DNA of 64,000 bases from positions 682,001 through 746,000 of the forward strand of contig NZ_LR134327.1 in assembly GCF_900636915.1 (NCBI RefSeq), read 5' to 3'. Positions 1-10,960 of the stretch are shown here, in pieces. The first letter of the stretch is position 1. Each line of letters starts with the position of its first letter. The position numbers and the translations under genes were made by a program. Below the pieces are notes generated by a model. That model was not told the DNA's origin, searched no databases, and worked only from the letters and a program-made list of their open reading frames with translations. Origin of the DNA: Aggregatibacter aphrophilus ATCC 33389. Its GTDB lineage: Bacteria > Pseudomonadota > Gammaproteobacteria > Enterobacterales > Pasteurellaceae.

Positions 1-308
1 TCAACATTAAAACCGACCAAGGTGGCATTACGGACATTGAATTTATCGCACAATATTTGGTGTTGGCGCATTCGCCGCAACAGCCTGCCCTCACCCGCTG
101 GTCAGACAATGTGCGGATTTTCGAAATCATGGCAGAATACGGCGTAATTTCTGACGCCGACAGCGAACGCTTAAAACAATGTTATGTAGACCTGCGCAAC
201 CGTATTCACCATTTGAATTTGCTCGGTTTACCCTCTGTGGTGGACGCGTCGGAATTTTGTGCAGAACGGGCGTTTGTGCGAGAAATTTGGGCGCGGTTGT
301 TGAAATAA
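1..308 (+). CDS. glnE: Glutamine synthetase adenylyltransferase, C-terminal fragment (window edge)
   Basis: Only the last ~102 codons are present; the reading frame is already open at base 3 and ends at TAA 306-308. The visible peptide has the [15 protein letters not shown] block followed by [10 protein letters not shown], which is typical of the second adenylyltransferase half of GlnE, then the helical C-terminal domain with [14 protein letters not shown]. GlnE adenylylates and deadenylylates glutamine synthetase in response to PII/nitrogen status. The gene is convergent with serS, with a shared hairpin terminator between them. The start and most of the protein lie outside the window. Confidence 0.93.
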   Translation, partial: NIKTDQGGITDIEFIAQYLVLAHSPQQPALTRWSDNVRIFEIMAEYGVISDADSERLKQCYVDLRNRIHHLNLLGLPSVVDASEFCAERAFVREIWARLLK

Positions 309-313
309 AAAAA

Positions 314-354
314 TGATCTGTCATCCAAACTTTTTGGAGGGCAGATCACTTTTT
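314..354. terminator. Bidirectional hairpin terminator between glnE and serS
   Basis: The arms TGATCTG (314-320) and CAGATCA (342-348) are perfect complements. A-rich sequence lies on the left and a T-run (350-354) on the right, so the hairpin can serve both convergent genes. A USS core follows at about 363-371. Confidence 0.7.
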
Positions 355-407
355 AGAGTTAAAAGTGCGGTCATTTTTTTTAACGTTTTTTAAAACGGAT
401 AGATGGC

Positions 408-1754
<1,347 letters not shown>

Positions 1755-1906
1755 CTATATCGTATTAACCAAATAGACTAGTGAAAACATGGACTAAAGT
1801 GCGGTCGTTTTTAGCGATGTTTTTCTCTTGAGAGGAGAAAATATTTACAAATGTCGATGAAACGATTTAGTTTCCGCCGCTACAAAATTCTTTAATGCAA
1901 GGAATT

Positions 1907-1951
1907 TTGATTTAACGCAACGATCCACATAATTCTACTACTTAAGAAGTA
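1907..1951 (+). promoter_or_regulatory. Candidate FNR half-site and NarP/NarL 7-2-7 site upstream of dcuB
   Basis: At 1907-1920 TTGAT-TTAA-CGCAA matches one perfect and one weaker half of the FNR consensus TTGAT-N4-ATCAA. At 1936-1951 TACTACT-TA-AGAAGTA fits the NarL/NarP 7-2-7 arrangement (TACYYMT-N2-AKRRGTA): the right heptamer matches fully and the left has one mismatch. A 7-bp inverted repeat (1937-1943/1947-1953) overlaps it. E. coli dcuB is FNR-activated and nitrate-repressed, so both sites make sense for an anaerobic fumarate/succinate exchanger. No binding is shown; this is motif matching by eye. Confidence 0.45.
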
Positions 1952-2014
1952 GTCTTAATGTTAGACTAGCGCCGATTTTCTAATCACAAAATGAAGTTAT
2001 TTTCTGGAGTATCT

Positions 2015-3682
2015 ATGGAGTTTTTAACTAACTTAAGTGAAGGCACGCAATTTGCTATTCAACTTGCGTTCGTCTTAATCTGTTTATTCTACGGGGCCAA
2101 AAAAGGCGGTATTGCATTAGGTCTTTTAGGTGGAATCGGCTTAATCGTATTGGTTTTCGGGTTCGGTATCGAACCGGGCAAACCGGCTATTGATGTTATG
2201 CTCACCATCCTTGCCGTGGTAGTCACGTCCGCTACATTACAAGCCAGCGGCGGTTTAGATGTGATGTTGCAAATCGCGGAAAAATTACTACGCAAAAACC
2301 CGAAATATGTCAGTATTCTCGCGCCGTTCGTCACTTGTACCCTCACCATTCTTTGCGGTACCGGCCATGTGGTTTATACCATGTTGCCGATTATTTATGA
2401 TATCGCTATTAAAAATAACATCCGTCCAGAACGCCCAATGGCGGCCAGTTCCATCGCTTCACAAATGGGTATCATCGCCTCCCCTGTATCCGTGGCTGTA
2501 GTGACATTAACTGCGTTCTTAGTCAATGCACAAAATCACTTAGCCGGTTTCGATGGTTATTTAGACTTATTAAAAATCACTGTGCCATCCACCCTTTGCG
2601 GCGTGTTAGCCATCGGTATTTTCAGTTGGTTCCGCGGTAAAGATTTGGATAAGGACAAAGAATTCCAAGAAAAATTGAAAGATCCTGAGTTCAAAAAATA
2701 TGTGTATGGCGACAGCACCTCTTTACTTGGCAAAAAATTGCCGCAATCCAGTTGGAATGCTATGTGGATTTTCTTCGGTGCCATTTTAGTGGTTGCTGCA
2801 TTAGGTTACTTCAAAGAATTACGTCCGTCCTTTGAAAAATCCACACCTGCGCAAGTGGTTGAAGTGGTTTCCGATAACAAAGCGGTACAAAGCTTCAATG
2901 TGAAAGACGGAAAAATCGTCGCACTGGCTAAAGAAGGTAAAGTGGCACTTGATGTAAAAGACAGCAAAGCAAAAGCCAAAACCGCTTATGACAATATTGA
3001 AATTTATGACGCTAAAGGCGTATTAACTCAAACTTTAGCCGCCCAAGATAACAACGTCGTCATCACCGCCGGTGATAAATCCGACACCATTGCCAACGCT
3101 ACTATCGTGTTAAAAGACAGTGTGAAGAAAAAAGCCCCGTTAGGCATGGTTCATGTTATCCAAATCTTCATGTTATTAGCCGGTGCGCTAATCATCATCT
3201 TCACCAAAACCGATGCCGGTAAAATCAGTAAAAACGAGATTTTCCGCTCCGGTATGATTGCGTTAGTTGCGGTATTCGGTATCTCTTGGATGGCGGAAAC
3301 TATGTTCACCGTTCACACCCCAATGATGAAAGCGGCATTAGGTGACATTGTAAAAGCCCACCCTTGGACTTATGCAGTGATGTTGTTATTAATCTCTAAA
3401 TTCGTAAACTCTCAAGCCGCTGCTTTGGTTGCCTTCGTACCATTAGCATTAAATATCGGTGTTGATCCGGCAATCATCCTGGCGTTCGCTGCCGCTTGTT
3501 ATGGTTACTACATTTTACCGACTTACCCAAGCGACTTAGCGGCGATTCAATTCGACCGCTCCGGCACCACTCATATTGGTAAATTCGTGATCAACCACAG
3601 TTTCATCCTTCCTGGATTAATCGGAGTGATTACTTCCTGTATCTTTGGGTATATCTTTACGGGGATGTTTGGATATTTGTAG
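2015..3682 (+). CDS. dcuB: Anaerobic C4-dicarboxylate antiporter DcuB with central insertion
   Basis: An inner-membrane fumarate/succinate (C4-dicarboxylate) exchanger used in anaerobic respiration. The sequence follows E. coli DcuB closely, with blocks [60 protein letters not shown] and [14 protein letters not shown]. The ATG at 2015 is preferred over 1991 because CTGGAG sits at the right distance (2004-2009) and the protein then begins [10 protein letters not shown]. That gives 555 residues against about 446 in E. coli. The excess is a hydrophilic, Lys/Asp/Val-rich segment at residues ~275-373 (about 2841-3135) inserted between LRPSF and MVHVIQIFM, with no stop or frame change. The gene separates rarA from serS. 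Confidence 0.93.
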   Translation: MEFLTNLSEGTQFAIQLAFVLICLFYGAKKGGIALGLLGGIGLIVLVFGFGIEPGKPAIDVMLTILAVVVTSATLQASGGLDVMLQIAEKLLRKNPKYVSILAPFVTCTLTILCGTGHVVYTMLPIIYDIAIKNNIRPERPMAASSIASQMGIIASPVSVAVVTLTAFLVNAQNHLAGFDGYLDLLKITVPSTLCGVLAIGIFSWFRGKDLDKDKEFQEKLKDPEFKKYVYGDSTSLLGKKLPQSSWNAMWIFFGAILVVAALGYFKELRPSFEKSTPAQVVEVVSDNKAVQSFNVKDGKIVALAKEGKVALDVKDSKAKAKTAYDNIEIYDAKGVLTQTLAAQDNNVVITAGDKSDTIANATIVLKDSVKKKAPLGMVHVIQIFMLLAGALIIIFTKTDAGKISKNEIFRSGMIALVAVFGISWMAETMFTVHTPMMKAALGDIVKAHPWTYAVMLLLISKFVNSQAAALVAFVPLALNIGVDPAIILAFAAACYGYYILPTYPSDLAAIQFDRSGTTHIGKFVINHSFILPGLIGVITSCIFGYIFTGMFGYL

Positions 3683-3712
3683 TTTGAAGATTTGATTAAA
3701 TCTTGTTGAATG

Positions 3713-3746
3713 AAAAGGCTATTTCGTTGGGAGTAGCCTTTTTGTT
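3713..3746 (+). terminator. Rho-independent terminator after dcuB
   Basis: The inverted repeat AAAAGGCTA (3713-3721) / TAGCCTTTT (3734-3742) runs into T-rich sequence, about 30 bases past the dcuB stop. Confidence 0.8.
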
Positions 3747-3752
3747 ATTGTC

Positions 3753-3921
3753 ACTTTTCTTTGCTTGTGCAAAGAAAAGTAACCAAAAGAAAGCACACCC
3801 CGGATAAATTGCTTATCCTCTCTTAGGGCTAATTTTCTTTACGAAAAATTTCGAACTCGCTTCGCTCAAACACGCGAAATTTCCCTAAAAATTACCCCAC
3901 GTTCGGGCAATTTATAGGGGG
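3753..3921. repeat. Structured intergenic element (nested hairpins)
   Basis: The 3683-4104 interval has no convincing gene. After the dcuB terminator there is a perfect 12-bp hairpin (3753-3764/3769-3780, loop TTGT). It is followed by nested complementary segments: CCCC..ATAAATTGC (3798-3812) with GCAATTTAT.GGGG (3907-3920), TTAGGG (about 3824) with CCCTAA (about 3883), and AAATTTCG (3846-3853) with CGAAATTT (3875-3882). The whole can fold as one long interrupted stem. Similar TTTCTTTGC..GCAAAGAAA tracts are familiar as dispersed intergenic sequence in several proteobacteria. Two USS cores follow at about 3951 and 4011. Whether it is mobile, transcribed or both cannot be told here. Confidence 0.5.
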
Positions 3922-4104
3922 AATCTATTTAATCAGTACATTATTCTCTAAAGTGCGGTCTAATTTTCAGATGTTTTCAGGTCAAAAACTAATTCTAAAA
4001 CTCACCGCACTTTTATCAGGCATTAGTGGGGTTTCATCTGATCTGTTGACTTGTAATTGTCTTACACAAGCAAGAAAGTAGGGGGGCTATTTATATCGTT
4101 TCTT

Positions 4105-5427
4105 CTAACTTTCCTGATCTAGCCCTTTTAACCACTCCAACTTTTCCTTAATCTTAATCTCCATGCCTCTTGTAGTAGGGAAATAAAATTGGGTGTCTTT
4201 GAGTTGTGGCGGGAAGTAGTTTTCGCCGGCGGCGTAGGCGTTGGGTTCGTCGTGGGCGTAGCGGTATTCGGCACCGAAGCCGAGGTCTTTCATGAGATTG
4301 GTTGGGGCGTTGCGGAGGTGTTCCGGCACATCAAAATCAGCAGATTCAGTCGCCAGTTTTTTCGCTGCTTTGAAGGCGAGGTAAACAGCGTTGCTTTTTG
4401 GCGCAACGGCTAAATAGACAATAGCTTGCGCAATGGCGCGTTCGCCTTCGGCGGCACCGACACGGGTAAAACAATCCCATGCAGCAATGGCAACCTGCAT
4501 CGCACGCGGATCGGCATTACCCACATCTTCCGAGGCAATCGCCAATAAACGGCGAGCCACGTAAAGCGGATCACCGCCGGCAGTGATAATGCGGGCATAC
4601 CAATAGAGCGCCGCATCCGGTGCGGATCCGCGAATGGATTTATGTAGCGCGGAAATGAAATCGTAGAAACGATCGCCTTGTTTATCAAAACGCGCCTGCC
4701 GTTCGCCCAACACTTCCGTAAGTAAAGTGCGGTCTAAAATTTTGCCGTTTTTGGATTCAGCGGCCATGTCCACCATCATTTCCAAACAGTTCAACGCAAG
4801 GCGTGCATCGCCGTTGACGTATTCTGCCAAAAGCGACAACAAATTCTCCTGCAAATCTAACCGTACTTTGCCCAAGCCATTTTCCTGATCGTCGATCGCT
4901 TGTTGCAAAACGCGTTCAATTTCCTGCGTAGAAAGCGGTTTGAGAATATAAACCCGTGCGCGGGAAAGTAGCGCGTTATTTAATTCAAAAGAAGGATTTT
5001 CCGTGGTGGCACCAATAAAAATAATGGTGCCGTCTTCGATATGTGGCAGAAACGCGTCTTGCTGGCTTTTGTTGAAACGGTGAACTTCGTCCACAAACAA
5101 AATGGTGCGCAGACCCGCCAATTTGTTTTGTTTGGCTTTTTCAATGGCTTCACGAATTTCTTTAATGCCACTGGTGACGGCAGAAATTCGCTCGACTTCA
5201 GCGTTAATGCGTTGAGCGATAATCTCTGCCAAAGTGGTTTTTCCGGTGCCTGGCGGCCCCCAGAAAATCATGGAATGGACGTATCCCGCCTCAATGGCTT
5301 TGCGTAACGGTTTGCCTTCACCCAATAAATGCGACTGACCGCAATATTGCGCCAATGTAGTTGGACGCATTCTTGCGGCGAGTGGGCGGAAATCATTTTC
5401 GTTAAAATCAAAGCTGAAGTTGGACAT
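4105..5427 (-). CDS. rarA: Replication-associated recombination protein A (RarA/MgsA AAA+ ATPase)
   Basis: A cytoplasmic AAA+ ATPase related to clamp loaders that acts at stalled replication forks. The ATG at 5427 (MSNFSFDF) is chosen because the longer frame needs a TTG start and E. coli RarA also begins MSN. Visible features are Walker [10 protein letters not shown] (residues ~57-65), Walker B/DEVH ([11 protein letters not shown]), sensor 1 [12 protein letters not shown], and the RarA-specific C-terminal tetramerisation region with [20 protein letters not shown] sequence and KSNAVY. Length is 440 residues, matching the family (447). It lies 12 bases after lolA and is probably cotranscribed with it. 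Confidence 0.96.
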   Translation of the reverse strand: MSNFSFDFNENDFRPLAARMRPTTLAQYCGQSHLLGEGKPLRKAIEAGYVHSMIFWGPPGTGKTTLAEIIAQRINAEVERISAVTSGIKEIREAIEKAKQNKLAGLRTILFVDEVHRFNKSQQDAFLPHIEDGTIIFIGATTENPSFELNNALLSRARVYILKPLSTQEIERVLQQAIDDQENGLGKVRLDLQENLLSLLAEYVNGDARLALNCLEMMVDMAAESKNGKILDRTLLTEVLGERQARFDKQGDRFYDFISALHKSIRGSAPDAALYWYARIITAGGDPLYVARRLLAIASEDVGNADPRAMQVAIAAWDCFTRVGAAEGERAIAQAIVYLAVAPKSNAVYLAFKAAKKLATESADFDVPEHLRNAPTNLMKDLGFGAEYRYAHDEPNAYAAGENYFPPQLKDTQFYFPTTRGMEIKIKEKLEWLKGLDQES

Positions 5428-5439
5428 CGTCAATTCCGA

Positions 5440-6057
5440 TTATTTTTTGCGTTGGTCGTCCAATTCCACGCCTTTTGGCACGCTAAATTTAAACAATGCA
5501 CTATCTAAATTTTGATTGGAAATATTACGCAACACATATTGATTGGATTGGCCGTCTTTCTCAATGGTACTAAACCCTTTTAATACGCCGCTTTCATCAA
5601 TACGAATATCAAATTGCTTGATATTGCTATTCTTCGCTTTTGGTGTTAACACAAAAGTATCGCTTTTTTGCTCAACGGAATATTGCGCCCAATGGCTTTT
5701 GTCATTGCTGGTCAACAACACGAACGGCGTATTATTCACCGCGTCTTTTACCCAATTGGCCGTAACTTGTTCCACAAACGGATCATAAAACCAAAGGGTT
5801 TGTCCATCGGCAATAATTTGTGTTTCTTGTGGGGATTTGGTGTCCATGCGGAACAAATTCGGACGCTTAATTTGTAATTTGCCGTTGCCTTGTTGCACAT
5901 TTTTACCATTCGCCGACATTACGGTTTGTGCAAAATCCGCACTCAACACATCCACTTTGTTTAAGCGATTTTGTAGCTCAATATCGGCATTTGCCCAGGC
6001 AAGCGATACCATACCCAGAAGGGAAAGTGCGGTGAGTTTTTGGAGCATTTTATTCAT
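5440..6057 (-). CDS. lolA: Outer-membrane lipoprotein carrier protein LolA
   Basis: A periplasmic chaperone that takes lipoproteins from the LolCDE transporter to LolB at the outer membrane. Residues 1-22 form a signal peptide ([20 protein letters not shown], cleavage after WA). The mature part has the LolA pattern: [38 protein letters not shown], and a C-terminal PKGVELDDQ. Length is 205 residues, as usual. The ftsK-lolA-rarA order is the conserved gammaproteobacterial one, and its receptor gene lolB is also in this window (16196-16822). Confidence 0.96.
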   Translation of the reverse strand: MNKMLQKLTALSLLGMVSLAWANADIELQNRLNKVDVLSADFAQTVMSANGKNVQQGNGKLQIKRPNLFRMDTKSPQETQIIADGQTLWFYDPFVEQVTANWVKDAVNNTPFVLLTSNDKSHWAQYSVEQKSDTFVLTPKAKNSNIKQFDIRIDESGVLKGFSTIEKDGQSNQYVLRNISNQNLDSALFKFSVPKGVELDDQRKK

Positions 6058-6167
6058 ATGATTAAATTCCTTGTTTAAGCCGATTACCTTTTCTCTCTCC
6101 GTTTACGGACGGCTGAAAAGGCAAGAAAAATAAAGTAACAATTTGACATCAAAAGAATCGATTAATT

Positions 6168-8924
6168 CTAATAATCCGTTCCACGTGCCAACACTTCACG
6201 CTTACCGTTTTGTACGGCGGAAACAATGCCTTGTTCTTCCAACTGATCCATAATGTTAGCGGCACGATTGAAACCCACGCGGAAACGGCGTTGAATGGCA
6301 GAAATAGAAGTCGTGCCGGTGCTGACGACAAATTCTACGACTTCGTCAAATAAGTCATCAATTTCACCGGAACGATCGCCTGTGCGGTCTGCGCCATTTT
6401 CCTCTTCGTCACCATCAAGAATGCCGTCAATATAATTCGGCTTGCCACGTGCTTTCCAATCATCCACAACCCGCCCCACTTCGTCATCGGTCATAAAGGC
6501 ACCGTGAATACGCATCAATTCTGTGGACCCTTGTGGTGAATACAGCATATCCCCTTTGCCTAACAGCGACTCCGCACCACCGGCATCAAGAATCGTACGC
6601 GAGTCGATTTTAGTGGCGACGGTAAATGCAATACGGGTTGGCACGTTGGCTTTGATTAAACCGGTGATCACATCCACAGAAGGTCGTTGGGTTGCCAAAA
6701 TTAAGTGAATCCCGACTGCACGGGCTTTTTGCGCCAAGCGGGCGATAAGTTCTTCCACCTGTTTACCGGCGACCATCATTAAATCCGCAAACTCATCGAC
6801 AATCACAACAATATAGCTGAGTTTTTCTAATGGCGGCGGTAAATTATCCATTGAATCGCCGGGACGCCATAACGGGTTCGGAATCGGCATATTTAAAGTA
6901 TCATACTCAGCAATTTTTTCATTAAATCCTTCGATATTTCGCACCCGAATTGCCGACAATAATTTATAACGACGCTCCATTTCATCCACACACCAACGCA
7001 ATGCATTAGCGGCTTTTTTCATGTCGGTCACCACTTCTGTCAACAAGTGTGGAATGTCGTTATAAATAGAAAGTTCTACGACTTTCGGGTCAATCATAAT
7101 GAACTTCACTTCTTCCGGTTTCACCCGATAAAGCAGACTCAGAATCATCGTATTCACACCAACGGATTTACCGGAACCGGTCGTTCCCGCCACCAATAAA
7201 TGTGGCATTTTAGCCAGATCCACGACCACCGGCTTGCCGCTGATATCTTTACCCAATGCCATGGAAAGTAAGGCCTTAGAATGACGGAATTCGTCGCTGT
7301 CCAACACATCCCGCAGCGGCACCATTTGACGATGATCGTTCGGTGTTTCAATACCAATATAAGGTTTGCCCGGAATCACTTCCGCCACACGAATAGAACG
7401 GAACATCAATGCGCGCGCTAAATCCGTATCTAAGCTGGTAACGCGTGAAGCCTTCACACCGGGATCCAATTCCAATTCATAACGCGTCACCACCGGCCCC
7501 ACCAAGACATCTTTCACTTTGGCCTTCACATTAAAATTGCGTAATTGTTGTTCAATACGCTGTGAAGTTTCCACAATTTCTTCTTGCGTAATATCTTGCG
7601 CGCGGGTTGGATGATGTTCCAATAAATCCAGGCTTGGCAACGGCGTAGTCGGCTTTTCCACTTTATTTTTATGTTGCTGAAACACGGGATGCACCAAAGA
7701 ATCGCCATAAGGTCTGTAATTATGTGGTTTCGGCTCGGGTTCTTGCGGCTGCTCCTGCACAATTTGTTGATAAACCTCTTGCGCGCCCATGGCCTTGGCA
7801 CGCTGTTCCATTTCCTGCAAACGTTGTTGTTCTTGGGCGGCAAACTGACGGGCTAAATCGCTTTCCGCCGTGCTTTCAATATCAGCATCCGCTTGAGTTG
7901 GATTTGCCAAAGAAACACTTGGAATCGCCTCATCGGTAGCAAAATTTGAAGCGTGAAAATCTTGTGAAAAATCCACCGCACTTTGACTGTTGTTATTGTC
8001 ATCAGCCTGTTGCCACACCGGTGTAAAATTATCTTGATTCGGCAGGTTAACTTCACTGTTGTGGGTGGAAATACTCACATTCGGCAACGGTTCTTGTTGT
8101 TCAAAATCATAGGCGACAAACTCATCCGGTTTATCATCTGCCGCAAAGGCTTGAACCTTGTCCGCATTACTCGCTTGTGCTGTCGTTGACAAGCCGCTGA
8201 TATTAATCTGATTTGTCGGCGCGACAATATCATCAATTGGTGCATTAGACAGATTTTCTGCCAACGGCGTAGCCAAAATATCCTCTTCCCTAATGACGAT
8301 TTCTTCCACTGCTTCCGATGGTTCATCCTCTTCCGTTTTTTTCGGTTCAGGTGGATTTTGCATCGTCAGCCATTGATAAAAACGCATTAGCACACGAATA
8401 AATGACGCGCCGGAGCAAAAAATAAACCCTATCACTGAAAACACAATGGCAAGACACAACACCCCGAATTTGCCTAAGCTTGGATACAAATTCAACGTCA
8501 AACTACCACCCAAAACACCGCCGGCAAGATAACTTGCAGTATTGTTCAACGATAACGTACAAATCACTGTCAAGCCACACAACAACAAAATAAAGCCGAA
8601 AGAACGCAGGCTCACTTTTGTCCAAGTGAGATTATTCACGCGTTTAGAACGAATTAAATAGACGGGAATAAAAAATAAAATAAAAGGAATCAGATTACCG
8701 ATGTAACCGAAAAAAACAAAAAATAAATCCACAAACCAAGCGCCCAATGCACCCGCTTTATTGATGGTTTCAGGCGCAAAACTGGAGGTTGCCCAAGAGC
8801 TATCCAACGGCGTATAACCTGACCATGCAATAATCAAATACAGGCCCAAAAGTGCGGTCAATCCCAGCAGTAAATTTAACAGGTAAGATTTTGGCGAAAA
8901 ATGTTCGGTAATATGTTTAATCAT
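6168..8924 (-). CDS. ftsK: DNA translocase FtsK
   Basis: A septum-located DNA pump that clears the chromosome terminus and activates XerCD/dif recombination during division. The N-terminal ~180 residues contain about four membrane helices. Residues ~190-430 are a low-complexity Q/E/D/P-rich linker. The motor domain follows, with Walker [13 protein letters not shown] (near residue 575), Walker [12 protein letters not shown] and RPSVDVITG. The C-terminal winged-helix gamma domain ([20 protein letters not shown]) reads KOPS sequences. The 918 residues are shorter than E. coli (1329) because of a short linker, as in Haemophilus. lrp lies immediately upstream with only 17 bases between them. Confidence 0.97.
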   Translation of the reverse strand: MIKHITEHFSPKSYLLNLLLGLTALLGLYLIIAWSGYTPLDSSWATSSFAPETINKAGALGAWFVDLFFVFFGYIGNLIPFILFFIPVYLIRSKRVNNLTWTKVSLRSFGFILLLCGLTVICTLSLNNTASYLAGGVLGGSLTLNLYPSLGKFGVLCLAIVFSVIGFIFCSGASFIRVLMRFYQWLTMQNPPEPKKTEEDEPSEAVEEIVIREEDILATPLAENLSNAPIDDIVAPTNQINISGLSTTAQASNADKVQAFAADDKPDEFVAYDFEQQEPLPNVSISTHNSEVNLPNQDNFTPVWQQADDNNNSQSAVDFSQDFHASNFATDEAIPSVSLANPTQADADIESTAESDLARQFAAQEQQRLQEMEQRAKAMGAQEVYQQIVQEQPQEPEPKPHNYRPYGDSLVHPVFQQHKNKVEKPTTPLPSLDLLEHHPTRAQDITQEEIVETSQRIEQQLRNFNVKAKVKDVLVGPVVTRYELELDPGVKASRVTSLDTDLARALMFRSIRVAEVIPGKPYIGIETPNDHRQMVPLRDVLDSDEFRHSKALLSMALGKDISGKPVVVDLAKMPHLLVAGTTGSGKSVGVNTMILSLLYRVKPEEVKFIMIDPKVVELSIYNDIPHLLTEVVTDMKKAANALRWCVDEMERRYKLLSAIRVRNIEGFNEKIAEYDTLNMPIPNPLWRPGDSMDNLPPPLEKLSYIVVIVDEFADLMMVAGKQVEELIARLAQKARAVGIHLILATQRPSVDVITGLIKANVPTRIAFTVATKIDSRTILDAGGAESLLGKGDMLYSPQGSTELMRIHGAFMTDDEVGRVVDDWKARGKPNYIDGILDGDEEENGADRTGDRSGEIDDLFDEVVEFVVSTGTTSISAIQRRFRVGFNRAANIMDQLEEQGIVSAVQNGKREVLARGTDY

Positions 8925-8941
8925 GCGTTACGACTTGTATG

Positions 8942-9421
8942 CTATTTCAACTGTAAAAAATTCGTTTGTTTCACTTCTTCCATCACCACATAAGTGCGGG
9001 TGTCATTCACGCCTGGCAAGCGTAATAAGGTCGTGCCAAGCAATTTACGGTAGGCCGCCATATCCGCTACTCGGGTTTTCAGCAAATAATCAAAATCACC
9101 GGAAACCAAATGGCATTCTTGGATTTCATCTAATTGCTGCACCGCCGCATTGAATTCTTCAAACACATCCGGCTTACCACGCACCAAAGTAATTTCCACA
9201 ATTACCAACAACGGCGAATCTAATAATTCCGGGTTCAACAAGGCACGATAGCCCATGATCACGCCTTGTTTCTCCAAGCGTTTCACCCGCTCCAAACAAG
9301 GCGTCGGCGACAACCCCACTTTCTTGGACAAATCAATATTGGAAATTTTTCCATTACGTTGCAATTCATTGAGAATTTTTATGTCGATAGCATCGAGAGC
9401 TTTGGATAGTTTTTTTTCCAT
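8942..9421 (-). CDS. lrp: Leucine-responsive regulatory protein Lrp
   Basis: A global transcription factor of the Lrp/AsnC family. The ATG at 9421 (MEKKLSKALDAIDIKIL) is chosen because the 34 extra residues of the longer frame do not resemble Lrp; this gives 159 residues against 164 in E. coli. The helix-turn-helix covers about residues 25-50 (ISNIDLSKKVGLSPTPCLERV). The RAM ligand-binding domain includes ECHLVSGDFDYLLKTRV and LLRLPGVNDTRTYVVMEEVK. It sits directly upstream of ftsK, as in E. coli. Confidence 0.95.
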   Translation of the reverse strand: MEKKLSKALDAIDIKILNELQRNGKISNIDLSKKVGLSPTPCLERVKRLEKQGVIMGYRALLNPELLDSPLLVIVEITLVRGKPDVFEEFNAAVQQLDEIQECHLVSGDFDYLLKTRVADMAAYRKLLGTTLLRLPGVNDTRTYVVMEEVKQTNFLQLK

Positions 9422-9549
9422 GGGATTCTGAGTTGAGTTTGAAAATTGAGGGAAGATTTTAGCGTAAATTGGGGAAAATTTCAGTAATAAAGTGAGGTGA
9501 TGATGTTTTTGGGTATTTGGCATTCATCTTTAAAACCAGATCGGATTTC

Positions 9550-9566
9550 GCCCGACGGCATCGGGC
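9550..9566 (-). terminator. Hairpin downstream of radA
   Basis: GCCCGA (9550-9555) / TCGGGC (9561-9566), extended by a weaker outer stem, lies between radA and lrp. There is no tight U-run on the radA side, so it is only a candidate terminator or mRNA-stabilising hairpin. Confidence 0.4.
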
Positions 9567-9576
9567 AAAACCCGTT

Positions 9577-10950
9577 TTAAAAATTATCCAACACCCCAAT
9601 CGCATCCCACAGCTTCTTCACCGTAAACACCTGCATATTTTCTACTGGATGTTTTGGCTTATTCCCAAAGGGCACAATAGCACGTTTAAAACCGTGTTTG
9701 GCAGCTTCGCTGATACGTTCTTGTCCGCTTGGCACCGGGCGAATTTCACCCGCTAGTCCTACTTCACCGAAAACCACCAAATCTTGCGGTAACGGGCGAT
9801 TGCGGAAGCTAGAAATGAGGGCCAAGAGCAAGGCTAAGTCGGCACCGGTTTCCGTAACTTTGACCCCACCGACGACATTGACGAAGACATCCTGATCCCC
9901 CATTTGTACGCCACCGTGGCGATGTAGCACGGCAAGCAATAAGGCAAGGCGGTTTTGTTCTAGTCCCACAGCAACACGGCGCGGATTAGCCAACATGGAA
10001 TGATCCACCAAGGCTTGAATTTCCACCAACAACGGTCGAGTACCTTCCCACAGCACCATTACCGAACTGCCTGAGGTCTGCTCATCACCACGACTTAAAA
10101 AAATCGCTGATGGATTTTTTACCTCTCTCAGCCCTTGCTCCGTCATGGCAAACACGCCTAATTCATTCACGGCACCGAAACGATTTTTGTGGCTACGCAA
10201 CGTACGATAGCGCGAATCGGTTTCGCCTTCCAATAATAAAGAACAGTCAATGACGTGCTCCAACACTTTTGGCCCTGCCAAGGTACCGTCTTTCGTCACA
10301 TGACCCACCATCACAATCGCGACCTGACGGGTTTTCGCATAACGGGTTAAAAAAGAAGCGCATTCGCGCACTTGCGCCACGCTACCGGGCGAGGATTGAA
10401 TATCGGCTAAGTGCATGACTTGAATGGAGTCGATAACAATAATCTGTGGCTTTAACTGATCCGCCAAATGACAAATTTGTTCCACAGAGGTTTCCGACAG
10501 CATGTGGAGTTTTTCCGGCGGTAGCCCGAGGCGTTTAGCACGCATCGCCACTTGTTGCAAAGACTCCTCACCGGTCACATAAAGTGCGGTCATTTTTTGC
10601 GACAAATCGCACATCACCTGTAACAGTAACGTACTCTTCCCGGCGCCCGGATGGCCGCCAATCAAAATCGCACTGCCTGGCACAACACCACCGCCCAATA
10701 CGCGATCCAATTCCTTAAGACCGCTACTAAAACGCGGCGTTTCTTGCAAGCTAATTTGATCTAAGGTTTGGATTTTGGCGCGGGTTTCTCCGGCATAACC
10801 GGTAAAACGATCCGCTTTATTATTTGGCGCAGAAACCAACCGCACTTCGGTGATGGTGTTCCACGCTTTACAGGCGGAACACTGTCCTTGCCAGCGAGAA
10901 AATTCCGCGCCGCAATCGTTGCACACATATGCCGTTTTCGCTTTTGCCAT
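9577..10950 (-). CDS. radA: DNA repair protein RadA
   Basis: A RecA-like helicase that extends recombination D-loops and helps repair and natural transformation. The ATG at 10950 (MAKAKTAYVC) matches the E. coli start and drops six residues of the longer frame. In order it has a zinc finger (CNDCG and CSACKAW), Walker A GGHPGAGKSTLL, the RadA signature KNRFG, and a C-terminal Lon-protease-like domain (VNVVGGVKVTETGADLALLLAL). Length is 457 residues, as expected. It starts 10 bases after the CYTH gene stop, so the two are likely cotranscribed. Confidence 0.96.
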   Translation of the reverse strand: MAKAKTAYVCNDCGAEFSRWQGQCSACKAWNTITEVRLVSAPNNKADRFTGYAGETRAKIQTLDQISLQETPRFSSGLKELDRVLGGGVVPGSAILIGGHPGAGKSTLLLQVMCDLSQKMTALYVTGEESLQQVAMRAKRLGLPPEKLHMLSETSVEQICHLADQLKPQIIVIDSIQVMHLADIQSSPGSVAQVRECASFLTRYAKTRQVAIVMVGHVTKDGTLAGPKVLEHVIDCSLLLEGETDSRYRTLRSHKNRFGAVNELGVFAMTEQGLREVKNPSAIFLSRGDEQTSGSSVMVLWEGTRPLLVEIQALVDHSMLANPRRVAVGLEQNRLALLLAVLHRHGGVQMGDQDVFVNVVGGVKVTETGADLALLLALISSFRNRPLPQDLVVFGEVGLAGEIRPVPSGQERISEAAKHGFKRAIVPFGNKPKHPVENMQVFTVKKLWDAIGVLDNF

Positions 10951-10960
10951 GATAGCCGCC

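Noticed and set aside
1991..2014. Upstream ATG of dcuB
   Set aside because: The ATG at 2015 has a well-spaced CTGGAG and begins where the DcuB family begins.
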